Shown here one piece after another: positions 22,826 to 33,424 of a stretch of DNA of 64,000 nt. The notes under the pieces are model-generated. The model ran no database searches. It saw only the letters and a program-made list of their open reading frames with translations, and had not been told where the DNA came from. The position numbers were made by a program, and so were the translations under genes. Each line of letters opens with the position of its first letter. Position 1 is the stretch's first letter. This stretch comes from Apodospora peruviana (taxonomy: Eukaryota; Ascomycota; Sordariomycetes; Sordariales; Lasiosphaeriaceae), in assembly GCA_033439685.1 (NCBI GenBank), contig JAUEDM010000008.1, positions 930,001-994,000 of the forward strand. The letters are read 5' to 3'.

Positions 22826-23779
22826 CTATGTTTCGATCCACTGTTTGCATCGCGCCTTCAGACTCTCATAATCAGAGCGGGAGGATTGTTGAGTTAGATC
22901 TTGCTCGCAGCCGAGCTTTGCCTTGACCCTTTCGGCGACATCGGAGAACGAAGCGGCGCCCGTTTTCAACGCCCACGCATCACGGAGGATGTCGCCGATG
23001 GCGGCTGCCCCGGGGTGGACGGGGTACTCGCCCTTACGAGCAGAAATTCCGAGTTGGGCGAGATCTCGGCTTTGCCATCGAGCGCGTCTGTTCGTCAGGG
23101 TCGATTCCGGTGAGGATGTAATGCAAGCATGAAGCGACGCGTTGATGTCCGCTCTCGCTATCTCGGCGGAATTTCTCCAGCGGATGCTGGCCCATTTCGT
23201 CTCGGTGGCTGGCCTGGGCCTCGGCAGAAGGTCGGCGAGACCATGTACCAAAGCCGACAAGCTTGAGCCGGCCGGTGTTACCGTCCAGGCATAAGTCTCG
23301 AGCTTCGACCTTGCTAGGGACGAGGCCGAGACAAACTCGCAGGCCCAAAGAACCCGTTCCTGCTCGGCGACACTGCCCAACGTGTTGCCCAAAGGCTCAA
23401 GTCATTCGAAGAAGGTGACGTTTCCCCAAGTGTTGGTGTGAAGACGCCGGACCAAGTTTGGGCAATGCGGCGAGCGAGATTCGTCGATGAGATCGAATGT
23501 CTCCTTCTCCATGGCCTGCGAGACAAAGTTCGCCTGGAACAAGATGAGCAAAAGCTTCTCCGGCTGGTCGACGGCGATGTCCGGGATAAGGTGTTGGGTT
23601 GAGAGCTTGATGGCGATATCGTCGCCCAAGAAGTATATGGCGCTACGGCTCGGCGGCGGCCACTGTTCTTCCAACGACTCATCGATTATGATGGGCAAGA
23701 TGACGGGCTTGAGAGGAATAAATGGTATTTGGTCCCGCGGCAGCGAACGACCACGCTCGAAAGCCTCAAACGTGTCCAT
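22826..23779 (-). pseudogene. Protein-kinase-like gene, broken by a stop and frameshifts
   Basis: Reading from ATG 23779, the frame has LGDDIAIKLSTQHLIPD, resembling the VAIK lysine region, then EKETFDLIDESRSPHCPNLV and RRLHTNTWGNVTFFE. It then meets TGA at 23404-23402 and continues in the same frame (LEPLGNTLGSVAEQERVLWA). A single C-to-T change (CGA to TGA) would explain the stop. The catalytic and DFG-like region, ARDLCLDGNTGRLKLVGFG, is found in another frame (about 23310-23240). The C-terminal part, GEYPVHPGAAAIGDILRD, is back in the first frame. At least two frameshifts are therefore needed. DFG reads VGFG, so catalytic aspartate is missing as well. I call it a decayed member of the fungal lineage-specific kinase-like families. 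An unusual intron set cannot be fully excluded. Confidence 0.6.
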
Positions 23780-25398
23780 GTTTTGCCGATATTTTTGAAG
23801 CCGAAACCAGGGAGTAGTTTGAGTAGGTTCAAGTTGTCACGGAGGAGGTAGGTTGTCAAGGAGAAGAGAGACTAGTGGAGGAGACAAAACGATGGAAAAG
23901 ACGAGGTACCGCAGGACATATGTGCACTGTTCTGTAGGACGGCCTGGACACATCTCCTTGGCTGTTCACGAGGGCAAACGAAGAGCCACCACTCCTTTGC
24001 ATCACAAGTTCTTGCGTAAGTGGATGCGCAATTTGTTAGGTACGCACACTCCGCATTAACAATTTTTGCACAATTTCATGGGAAATAAGTTAGACACGAA
24101 AAATTGTCCTCATGGACAACCAAAATGATTCTCAAGAGATGCAATGCCTGGGCCGTTTTTGGGTCAAGCTTTTGGGCCAACACGCCTGGGGTTCGCCTAT
24201 CACGAGGCCAAAAGGAACGAAGTTGATTGGTGACCGATGCGGGAACTATAAGTCTTCTTATCGGTGTATTAGATGGACTTGTCATTTCTCTCTAACACAA
24301 TCTTATCTACCTAGTACCTACGCCCCCATCCAAATAGGCCTATAGCCCAGATCGATATATTCACCCCACCTGGGGGACTGCAACACCCAACATCCCACAA
24401 CCAACACGCCTGAGCGTGCATCTATCCCGCAGATTGTTTGGAGCGGAGCTTGGAATAGAGTGGTAGTGATGGACAGTTATTGACGCAAAAGGCGCAGATG
24501 GTAGCCTATCCGATGACTCGCAGTCATGATGATTCAGTTTTTAACGCTTGCTAGATGTGTTTCAAGGTCGTGGCCGTATACTGGGTAGCCGGGACAGGGC
24601 TCTGGAGGTGGTCGAGACGGTGGCTGCTGTATGATATGTTAAGCCATGTGTGGATATGGTGAGAGAACGGGGTAAACCTGTCAGAGGAATGTTACGGGGT
24701 ATGGGTAAGAGTGGTCCACATGGTATATCTGTCGATCTTTAGTAGTAATTACTAGGATGGAGGGACTTCGAGCTGTGTGTCTAATCATAACTTGATATTC
24801 TTTTGCTCTGACGCATATTTCGATCAGAGTCTAAAATCTCCACTGGGATGCAGCATTTGATGTTGGCTGTGTGAAAGAAAGAGGAGCAAGCCACGATGGT
24901 CCAACAAACATGCGCTCCTTTCTCCCAGTCTGATGTTGGGGGTTTGCCAGTTTGCTCTTTCTTTATGTGGCCATCCAACAAACATACTGCCCAGTGATGC
25001 GTTTAGTTTGGTATGGGCACATCGCCCCTGACCTCTTTCAGTGCGTGCAAGAGATACGCGCGACAGTCCCGCAGAACATGCTTCCTTTCAGGCTTCAATT
25101 TAATGTCGGCGTTTTGCTCATTCACTCCTCAATATTTGCACGATCAGATCATTGTATACGTGCGTTACGCGCGGTACGTGCCCCACAGATAATCTGCTGA
25201 ACCCATGTTGTCTGAAGATGGCACATTCACTGGCAAGGAGGGCAAACTGGATGGGTCACCTTTGTGAGGTTTGCTCTTTCCTCGAGGAAGTGTGGCTCCG
25301 ATGTCCAAAGACTTAAAGTCTTGTTTTCTCGCTCAGACAGGAAGCATTTTCCAAGACAGAGCACACATATTCCGCTATTGGTATACCATCACTCAAAC
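23780..25398. other. Intergenic, no gene seen
   Basis: About 1.6 kb of AT-rich sequence between the kinase-like pseudogene and the amidoligase-like gene. Short open frames only, with no recognisable protein, RNA gene or clear repeat. The part just before 25399 must hold the promoter of the downstream gene. Confidence 0.4.
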
Positions 25399-26775
25399 AT
25401 GGCATCCTCCACAACAGCAAACGCCAACAATCCAGACCCTATCCTCTTCGGGTTTGAGTTCGAGTTCCTGGTTGCCCAAAGCAAGAAAGACCATCACCCT
25501 GCCGACGGACGATGGCGAGTAGACACCGATCAAACACCAGCACCGAAGACAGCCGGGTTTAGCCTCCAGTCAGGAAATCTGGGGCCACCAAGCTTTTCAT
25601 TCAAGGCCAAGCCCACAACAAAGGGAAGCAAGCCGGCGAAGACGCCCATCCACAAGGTCACGGACAAGGCGGAAGAGCTTCTCGAGAAGAAAGGGAACCT
25701 CTGCGTCTTGACGCACAAGATCCTACGCCTAAGCCAGACGTCTCCAAAGGAATTTGAAGAGGCAGTCGAGAAGGTTCGCGAGAAGGCGGGATTCTATTGG
25801 CGCACAAACCATGTGAGCAACAAGTATCAAGGGTACACAGTCGTGTCAGACAACTCTCTGCACAATACGGCGGACAAAAAGCAGGGCCAGTTGTTGCTGG
25901 ATACGAATTATGGATGGATTGGGGTTGAGGTCCGCTCGCGCGTCTTCCACGAGAACGATTTTAATAACGGGCAAGTCACCGAGGTGGATCTCCTCTGCAG
26001 CGTGCTGAGGGCGGAGATGCGGCTGCAGATCAACCACACCTGCGCGCTGCAGGTCACCGTGTCCCGCCAGACCTCGAAAGGCTACAACTTGCTCGACCTC
26101 AAGAAGATTCTCACGCTTGTCTGGGTCCTCGAGCCCTGGATCTACCAGCTCTGCGCACCGTACCGGCAAAACCAGAAGCACTGTTTTCTCATCAGCCAGT
26201 ACTCTGAGCTCGCGACGATGACCCAGGATACCTTGAAAAACATGGTCCCCTCGTGGGAGTATGGGTATCACGTGGACGAAGGAGTCAAGTATCGTGACTT
26301 GATGAAACTGCGCGGTCTGTGGAACTCCAGGACGGAGGTTGAGTTGCAGGCGAAGGCGTGCAGGAGATATGGCTTTGCGCCTAAGGGTAAACTGGGTGTG
26401 TCGCTCAACATTTCTCCCGACGGGGTTCATATGATCGAGTTTCGTATGCCCGAGGGCACGCTTGACCCTGGGCTGGCACGCATGTGGGCGACTGTGTTCG
26501 TCAAAATTGCAAAGGTCGCAAGCTTGGGATCTGAGGAATACAAAGAGAGATTGAGCGGTTTCATGAAGCGAACAAATACTACCGGGGCGTTTACTTGGCA
26601 AGAGATGCTCCAAGAGCTGAGGGTCCCGAAAGAGCATATCAAGCTGTGGGGATGGAAGGAGCAGTGGTTTGCCGGTTCTCCGTACCATGAGCCGCGCCCG
26701 TGGGCCATCAAGGAAGGAAAACTGAAGCCATTCTTGCCGAAGTTGGAAGACGATGACGCCAGGTTCGAGGTTTGA
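25399..26775 (+). CDS. Amidoligase-like (Amidoligase_2 family) protein with altered HVH motif
   Basis: 458 residues, single exon, ATG at 25399 (MASSTTANANNPDPILFG); the frame is open further upstream but only from non-ATG codons. The family's N-terminal signature FGFEFEFLVA is clear (about residues 14-23). GWIGVEVRSRVF, in the place of the family's GVEI-S-P strand, and the segment TEVDLLCSVLRAEMRLQINH follow. Where amidoligase-fold fungal proteins normally have N-x-S-CGLHVHVG, this protein has NHTCALQVTVS, so both histidines are replaced. It continues with LDLKKILTLVWVLEPWIYQL as in relatives. The family is related to glutamine synthetase-like ATP-grasp ligases that form amide bonds. Loss of the histidines suggests altered or lost catalysis; that is inference. 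Location likely cytoplasmic (no signal peptide). AT-rich tandem repeats lie directly downstream. Confidence 0.75.
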   Translation: MASSTTANANNPDPILFGFEFEFLVAQSKKDHHPADGRWRVDTDQTPAPKTAGFSLQSGNLGPPSFSFKAKPTTKGSKPAKTPIHKVTDKAEELLEKKGNLCVLTHKILRLSQTSPKEFEEAVEKVREKAGFYWRTNHVSNKYQGYTVVSDNSLHNTADKKQGQLLLDTNYGWIGVEVRSRVFHENDFNNGQVTEVDLLCSVLRAEMRLQINHTCALQVTVSRQTSKGYNLLDLKKILTLVWVLEPWIYQLCAPYRQNQKHCFLISQYSELATMTQDTLKNMVPSWEYGYHVDEGVKYRDLMKLRGLWNSRTEVELQAKACRRYGFAPKGKLGVSLNISPDGVHMIEFRMPEGTLDPGLARMWATVFVKIAKVASLGSEEYKERLSGFMKRTNTTGAFTWQEMLQELRVPKEHIKLWGWKEQWFAGSPYHEPRPWAIKEGKLKPFLPKLEDDDARFEV

Positions 26776-26807
26776 GATGAGGATAACCTGAAGATAGGGA
26801 TGTGCAG

Positions 26808-27140
26808 GGGATTTCCTATGTTTAATATAGATTGAGATTGGTATTATAAGGGGAAGGAAAACGCATTACAGATATTATATAGGTAGGTTTAGTGGAGAAT
26901 TTTCTATTCTTAATATAGATTGAGATTACTAGCTTTACGGGGAGTGGGAATACGCATTATAATACTATGTAGTTAGATCTCGAGGATGATTTTCCTATAC
27001 TTAATACAGATTGAGATTGGCATTATAGGGGGCAGGAATACGCATTATAATAGTCTATAGTTAGGTTTAGAGGAGGATTTCCTATGCTTATTACAGATCG
27101 AGGTTGGCCTTATAAGGAGTGAGAACACGCCTGATAAAGA
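26808..27140. repeat. Degenerate AT-rich tandem repeat, about four units of 88 bp
   Basis: The block TTAATAYAGATTGAGATT recurs at about 26820, 26910, 27000 and (diverged) 27085. Between them, GGGRARGAAWACGCATTA and TAGTTAGRTYT blocks recur at matching offsets, so the unit is about 88 bp. Copies differ mainly by C/T and G/A changes, as left by repeat-induced point mutation. It starts within 50 bp of the amidoligase-like stop codon. Confidence 0.75.
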
Positions 27141-27583
27141 GGTACCTTAGGCCTGGTCTAGTATGCCACACATACATCATTCTACGGTAAATAGTAGCCA
27201 TCAGGTACTTGCAGAACCCTGTAATGTCCTTGTCTGTGACATCTTTTGCGGTCGGCTGCTAGGGCCTGAGACGGTATTTACAAGGAATAATTGCTGCTTA
27301 AAATGGGTATTTCCAGAATGATTTCTAGGTGTCCTAACAGTCACGAGCTAGAGCCCTTGTAAAGTAATCAATGGTTACGATTTACCGTGGAATGGTGTAT
27401 GTTGTGTCACAGTTGTGGAGGCATAACTACCTTAATCGGCGTGTCTGACCCCATACCCATGTCTTGGCGCTAACCAGATGTGCCTCACGCACATATGTAT
27501 GGTCCGTGGAGGCTGAGGGCGGCTGTGGCAGCAATATTGAATATTGAAACCTGACCAGCTGAACCTGAAACCCCGCAGCACCA

Positions 27584-27589
27584 TATAAA
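27584..27589 (+). promoter_or_regulatory. TATA box of the HET-domain gene
   Basis: TATAAA in the context CCATATAAACAG, 66 bp before the ATG of the HET gene; a short leader fits a start site around 27615. Confidence 0.5.
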
Positions 27590-27649
27590 CAGAGACCGCG
27601 TCACCCGCTCTGGATCCTCTTCTCTATCAGCTTCTCGCATCAGGCAACC

Positions 27650-29800
27650 ATGGCTCTCTCTTCTCGGATTCGGAATACCGTGGGCGCATATATGCCTCAA
27701 GGCTGGTTCGCTTCGCCGCACCACTTCAACGAACCCCAGTTCCAATACCAGCCAGTGCAGGACAACCATGTCCGGATCCTCACAATACAGCCTGGTCCGA
27801 GACCGGCACCTATTCGATGCAGTTTTAGGACGGTTGCGTTGGCCGCCAGCGGCGGCGACGATATTGGAGGCGGCTTCACAGCGTTATCCTACTGCTGGGG
27901 TCCACGCAAGGAGCCCAAGACGATTATCGTCGACAGCGGGCAGCTGCACATTCAACCCACTGCCTACGACCTATTGGTGGCCGTTCGGAACGATACCGAG
28001 CCCAGGGATGTCTGGATCGACTCGGTCTGCATCGACCAGAGAAATGATGCTGAGAAGGGAGCCCAGGTGATGCTCATGGGCCAGATTTACACATCAGCTG
28101 CCCGCGTGTTGGTTTGGCTCGGCGGCGGCACTCCCGATTCCGACTATGCCATGGAGAGCATTCATCGATATAGCGCCGGGGATTTCACTACAGCTCGCTT
28201 TGCTCGTGGTATGCTTGGGATTTTGGATCGGCCGTGGTTCCAGCGGACTTGGATCATCCAGGAGTTTGTCTTGAATCGGAACGCACCTCTCATCAGTTGC
28301 GGGTTTGCACCCCCAGTTTGTTGGGATTGTCTTATGGGTTCCTATAGAGAGGCTTTTCCCTTCTGTAAGTGTTGGCGCATTCCTAATTTTGATAGCTAGA
28401 GCTAATTATACGCAGCCCAAGGGTCTGAGGGTGTGAAACCAGGACAGATGCCGGCTAGTGTGCGAGCACTCGACCTCGATAAGTGGAGAGTATATCAACG
28501 CACGCTGACAATGCTCAACTCTCTACGGCGAGGGATCCAGAAGCATGCGCCTGACCCCGCTCACTACGACCTGGCCTATCTGCTCTATGCAACGAGGCCG
28601 TTTCTCGCGACGGATGCTAGAGATAAGATCTACGGCGTTCTTGCCATGGCACACAAGGACACGCGAGCCCATCCCCTGATTCGACCCGATTACACCAAGA
28701 GCGTTGAGCAAGTGTTTCGTGATGCCACAGTTTATCTGCTCAAAGAAGCGCAAGCCACCCCTGAGTGGTCGGAAACCCTCCGATTGCCCGACGGCACCGC
28801 ACCAGAGCGTTCACAGACAGAAGAGGCTCAGTCGACAGCCTTCTACTCGGTCATAGCACTCCGCCGCCAGGCTGTTGCTGGCAATAATAGTCCTATGGAA
28901 AATCACGCCCCAGGCCGGCCGTCTTGGGTTCCCGACTTTTCAGCCTCGCACGATGGGTTCCCCGGCTTACCCTGGCTCTACGGAAACGGACAACTAACGG
29001 ACTTTCCATCACATAGACGAGAAGACGTCAATCTGACGCCCGATGGTAGGGGTCTCATGGTGCGGGGACTGATTCTCGACCGAGTGCAAGACGTTGTCCA
29101 AGGTCCCTTCGCTCCAACAAATGATCAGAGTCTTCCGATCCACGCCTACCCCCAGATCGCGTTCCTTGCGCTCTTCAGCCTGCCGTTCTACCTCGTCACT
29201 CTCGGCAGGGCGTTACCGCCTTGGAACGCCCCCCAGATCAGGAGATACAGGGCAATGCTCCTCGAAGAAGCCGAAACTCTCCTCGGTGTCATGGCCCTGG
29301 CTGACCGCACCCGACCAGCAACAGCCACAGAACCTGGGCCGCTCTGGAAGACTCTTCTCCTTTCCTTGGCAAACAACGCCGAGTTCCAGGACGATGAGCA
29401 GTGTCAGGCCATGTTCTCAGCCCACCTCGCCATGTCGAAGGATTTCGTCGACACGCAGCGCCCCAACGCGTGGTGGATTGCCCGGCCGCGACTGGTGGCC
29501 TACCTGAATCATATCTCGAGCAATTCTATGGCGAAGAATATCCGTCTCGCGTTCTGTGCGGGGAGATCCTTCTTCACGGGCCGGAGCGGTACGTACTACG
29601 GCATTGGCGAGGGGGACATCCGCCCGGGCGATGTCGTCGCGTTGCTTTTTCCTGATGCGAACAGGCCGTTCATTTTGAGAAGAGGGGCCAGAGAACACTA
29701 TGAGATGGTTGGGTGCGCTTATATTCCCGAGTCGGCGAGGGTGCAGGCTGTTGAGGAGGCAAATGCGGCTGGGTTGTTTAGCAGTATTACTATTTTGTAG
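27650..29800 (+). CDS. HET-domain (heterokaryon incompatibility) protein
   Basis: HET domains trigger cell death in fungal non-self recognition and are distantly TIR-like; this one's partner is unknown. Exons are 27650..28364 and 28416..29800; the 51-bp intron starts GTAAGT and ends GCAG (phase 1), giving 699 residues. The HET domain is at about 75-225: FTALSYCWG, LLVAVRND, then DVWIDSVCIDQRNDAEKGAQ, VMLMGQIYTSAARVLVWLGG, and RPWFQRTWIIQEFVL. The middle (SLRRGIQKH, RPFLATDARDKIYGVLAM) and the C-terminal GDVVALLFPDANRPFILRR plus YEMVGCAYI are typical of the HET-6/vegetative incompatibility group. All core motifs are intact. It stands alone, with no NLR or HeLo gene adjacent, between a repeat-rich spacer and a decayed region. 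Confidence 0.93.
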
Positions 29801-31668
29801 AGAGGGGGATTATATTCAATTATTCACATATGCGGTCTATACGGATTATGCAACCTGCAACAATACTTATGTGGCTCGAGTCTTGGCCTCGGATCCAGCC
29901 TCAACGACTAAGAGTATTACGTATAGGTACGGTAGAGCCCCTGCTGTCATGGGATCAGATAACGACGACGAGAGAGGGCTGGGTTAAGCTTGTTACGCCT
30001 TCCTTGAACACCATGCTAAGGAGGAGACAGTTAGTAGACAACGACAAAATGCGGTAACTGTCCGTCCCTCTCGAGATTTACCTCTTTAACCTTCAGCTGA
30101 TGTGACATTTCCCTAGGTAGGTAAGTGAAGGTCCATCCTGACAATGAGGTCTACCTTCTGCGAAAAGGTCGCCAACCTTGTCGTTTCTCCGCCACCGGTG
30201 CCGTGAGCGACGCGTCCTCTTCGTCCGTACGCGTGTACCTGGACCCTGGTATGAAGCGAGCGAGAACAATCTTTGGCCATGGACAGCAAAGTTGTTAAAA
30301 CCGTGCCTCGACAATGAAACCAACTCCTACCTTAGATAGTCCGGAGGTCCGTCCAATCCTTAAGGCCTCAACAATCGGACAATTACTTCCGGCCCAGTCC
30401 GTAACTCTTTGGTCGTCGAACTAAGCAGGGGTGGGCCACGCCAAGCATCGCCAGACCCAAATCCAAGGTGGAAGACGGTCCAGTGCGAGAATCTGCTTAG
30501 TCCCGAATAATACTGACCCAATGACAGTTGGTTGAAGGCACCAGGTCTACAACTAGTTGAGGAGGCTGGCACGGCTATACATCTTCCCCGGTACCTGGAT
30601 AGACGGTCATCGTGGCTGTGCCCCGAAGAAACGATGCACTCATACCCTATTATCTATACTGTTCCTCTGAGAGTTCCTTTATCCTAGGTTGGACTACGAC
30701 GTCCTCCCCTTAATCGCGCGTCTCCCTGTCGTATAACTATTATTTGTATCGCATATTCTTTCGAACCCAGTTATTGCCAATAGTCTTATAAATATGACGA
30801 CCACTGATTCTTTCCCGCAGATCTAGGATATTGACTTCTTAATCTAGGGCGAAACTAAGTAATAAACTCCCATCGATAAGTGAACAACCGCAGGTACAAG
30901 AATGCAAATTCCACCTACCTTGACTTGGCGCCTGTCCTGCCATTGCGCTGGCACATGTATGCGTGAAGAAGGCCGATAGGTACGAATATCTAGATGCCAA
31001 GGTAGAGTGTGAGCAGCCAAGCAATCAATCCCACTAAGCAGGCCGTCTTCGGATGGATGTCGATACCGGTGCCCAGGTGTACCATCACGCCTTGGGTTAT
31101 TTTAACTCGACCCCACAAATCCTGGGATATACCATCGTAGCGGTTGTTTGTGTGGCAAGCAATACCGCGGTAACCGGTAGGGGTTTATTTGAAATTGATA
31201 CTGAAGGAAGCTTGACTTTTGAACATGTTCGAGATCCCCTTTGCACCAATCCTTGTAGTGATGCGCGCTGATGAGCCCTTTTTCAGGATACCGCCCAGAA
31301 AAAAGGAAATACTACCTACCTAATCATGTGGGCTAATATCGATGCTACCGGACATACATTGAAGGATCATGCGAGATGGTTGGCGGACCTGTGTGAGTTG
31401 TCGGTGAAGCAGTAGGGAATGGCTTCGTTTTAGCGTACAATGGAAACACGATCGAAGCCAACGCTTTGTGGTCGATTTCCCATGATATCGTCTTGAGCGC
31501 ATTTGAAGGGTAGCATCATTGTCCTACGGATAAGAAGGGGGGGGAAAAGCGCAAGATCGCCACCTCTTTTGATCTCTTCATCTTCATCCTCATCTTCATC
31601 TTCGTCTTCTTCTCCTCACAATTATCATCCGCATCTTCGTACTCAGCAACTCCCTCAAAACCGCCACG
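29801..31668. other. Intergenic, no gene seen
   Basis: About 1.9 kb downstream of the HET gene. AT-rich stretches lie near 30620-30850 (strings such as TTATTTGTATCG), and open frames are short and unconvincing. A CTTCAT-type microsatellite lies at about 31577-31617, just upstream of the broken secreted-protein gene. This could be old, mutated repeat DNA. Confidence 0.4.
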
Positions 31669-32471
31669 ATGAAGCTGCTCGTCACCATCACCCTCCCCTG
31701 GCCACGGCCGTGAGTCCTCACTCCTACCTCTCCACCACTCTCCTCTCATACTAACCTCATGACTTAGGTCATCGCCGTCCCAGCCAACGAGGGCTACAGC
31801 GTTCGCTCAGCCGAAGAGGGCCCAACAAGTCCTCTCGTCCCGATGCAGTTCGCCGGCCCCTTGGTTGTCGGTGGACCAGAGGTCAAACTCGAGGGCACAG
31901 CACAGGAGATCTACGAGCAGATCATCAAGCTCAACCCCTCGTACGACCCGTAGGACTTTCCCGACTTCCAGGCCAGCCAGGCGGCCAAGGGCGTGACCAA
32001 AGCCCAGTGGAAGGAGGAGAACACCAAAATTACCCTCGGCACCCGGTCTGAGTCACCCAGCAATGGTTTGGAGGCCAGACAGAGTTACGAGTGCAACTTG
32101 GGCGGCTGGGTGCGCACTTGGGGCGATTGTATCGAGGGCCTCACCTACCTCAGACGCCTGGGCAATGCGTGGTGCCGTGCCCCTGCGTGGGTATGCTCAC
32201 GCGTTAGCTGCTCTCACAGATGCGGTGTCTTTCTTTGCAGTCAGGTACACGCCCCTTGGTTCATATGATGTCTGTTATGGTACGTTTGCTAACATGTTAA
32301 CTCCGGTAGCAAAACAACGAGATGGCCGTGTTTTGCCAGGACATCGCAACCGACATGGGCAAGATTTTCACCAAGTGTAACGAGGAGGTGTACGGTGGCG
32401 CCATGTTCAGGTTCAGGGGCAAGATGAACTTTGGGTCTCACTCGACTGGTGTTCAGGACCAGGGTTGCTAA
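31669..32471 (+). pseudogene. Cysteine-rich small secreted protein, broken by a frameshift and a stop
   Basis: The structure resembles a fungal secreted family with a conserved N-terminal half and a Cys-rich C terminus. Exon 1 (31669..31709) starts MKLLVTITLP, but one base is missing in the run CTCCCCTGG. The signal peptide therefore leaves the frame needed by exon 2. Exon 2 (31768..32244) reads VIAVPANEGYSV, GPTSPLVPMQFAGPLVVGG and EIYEQIIKLNPSYDP. It then meets TAG at 31951-31953 (one G-to-A change from TGG) and continues with ECNLGGWVRTWGDC, EGLTYLRRLGNAWC and SRVSCSHRCGVFLCSQ. Exon 3 (32310..32471) has FCQDIATDMGKIFTKC and ends GVQDQGC. Both introns have good GT-AG ends, and the second has a CTAAC branch site. 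Two independent lesions make a pseudogene likely; assembly error is the alternative. Function unknown. Confidence 0.62.
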
Positions 32472-32735
32472 GGTGTAAGATGTTTTACCGTAACATAAGG
32501 TGATGAGGGTGGTGTACCGTGTAGGTCACGAGAATCTAGGGGGTTGGTTAAAGGGCAATAAACAACAGCTGGAATAAGAGTTTACACGTGATGTAGGGCA
32601 TGAATGTTTTACGTAAAGGCCGCGATGAGGCAACGATGTTACGGGTGAAATTGATAGTCAAAACATAGAGAACTCTCTGATAAAGAAAATGTAACGGGTA
32701 CCAGGTCTAGAAATTCAATCTCTGAAAACTTATTT

Positions 32736-32850
32736 GACACGGTAGTGTAGTGGGCAGCACATGACTTGAATAACCCTGTACACTACCCCTCGTGTAGGTG
32801 GCTGCTCAGGTAACAACACTATAGGCGCGGGTTCAATTCCCGCTCGAGTC
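32736..32850 (+). tRNA. tRNA-like Pol III unit (intron-bearing tRNA or tRNA pseudogene)
   Basis: An A box (TAGTGTAGTGGGC from 32743) and a B box (GGTTCAATTCC, 32830-32840) are present. GACACGG (32736-32742) pairs with TCGAGTC (32844-32850) with one A-A mismatch and one G-T pair, as an acceptor stem. GTGT and ACAT form a D stem, and GCGGG and CCCGC form a perfect T stem. A T6 run follows about 24 bp later as a possible Pol III terminator. The A-to-B spacing is about 85 bp, longer than usual, and no proper anticodon stem-loop with T33 can be drawn. It may carry a long intron, or be a tRNA-derived repeat or pseudogene. Confidence 0.35.
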
Positions 32851-33396
32851 AAATTCTTCCTAACACCTCATTCCTTTTTTAAACATTCTTATTTTTCGTG
32901 ATAGGCTTGTTTTATCACCCGCAGAAAAGTCTATTCCGTATTACGGCGGTAACTGACCCGTACAAGAATGAGTTATTAAGGAGGGAATCCCAATTAACCA
33001 TTTGCTGTTTTATTACTTACTATTAGTATTTTTCTTCACTTTCTTTCTAAAGAAACCAGAAGAAAGAGTGGTGTTTACTAGGCTTGTATGTAAGGAAGAT
33101 GAGTGGTATATAAAAACGTTTGGATAGAAAGGGAAAAAGGACCAGAAATAAGACGAAGCATATAAACGAGAAAAGTAAACTAACCGCAGTAGCGCCAGTA
33201 ATACTACCAACAGCAATAATAGGGCTAGCTGCTGCGACGAATGTCTTTATCATGACAACTGTTAACTTAAGTGTAGATCAAGGTCCTTGCCGTTGTTGGA
33301 GAGTTGAAACCCGAGCTGACTTGGACAAAATCATCGAATGTTGTCTATTACGGGGAAAGAAAAGAGGACATGATGATACCGGCCCAGCTGATTTAC

Positions 33397-33424
33397 AAAA
33401 AAAAAAAAAAAAAAAAAAAAAAAA
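33397..33424 (+). repeat. Poly(A) tract of 28 bases
   Basis: Uninterrupted run of 28 A. In an AT-rich decayed region this may mark the 3' end of an old LINE or another retroposed copy; simple slippage is the alternative. Confidence 0.9.
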
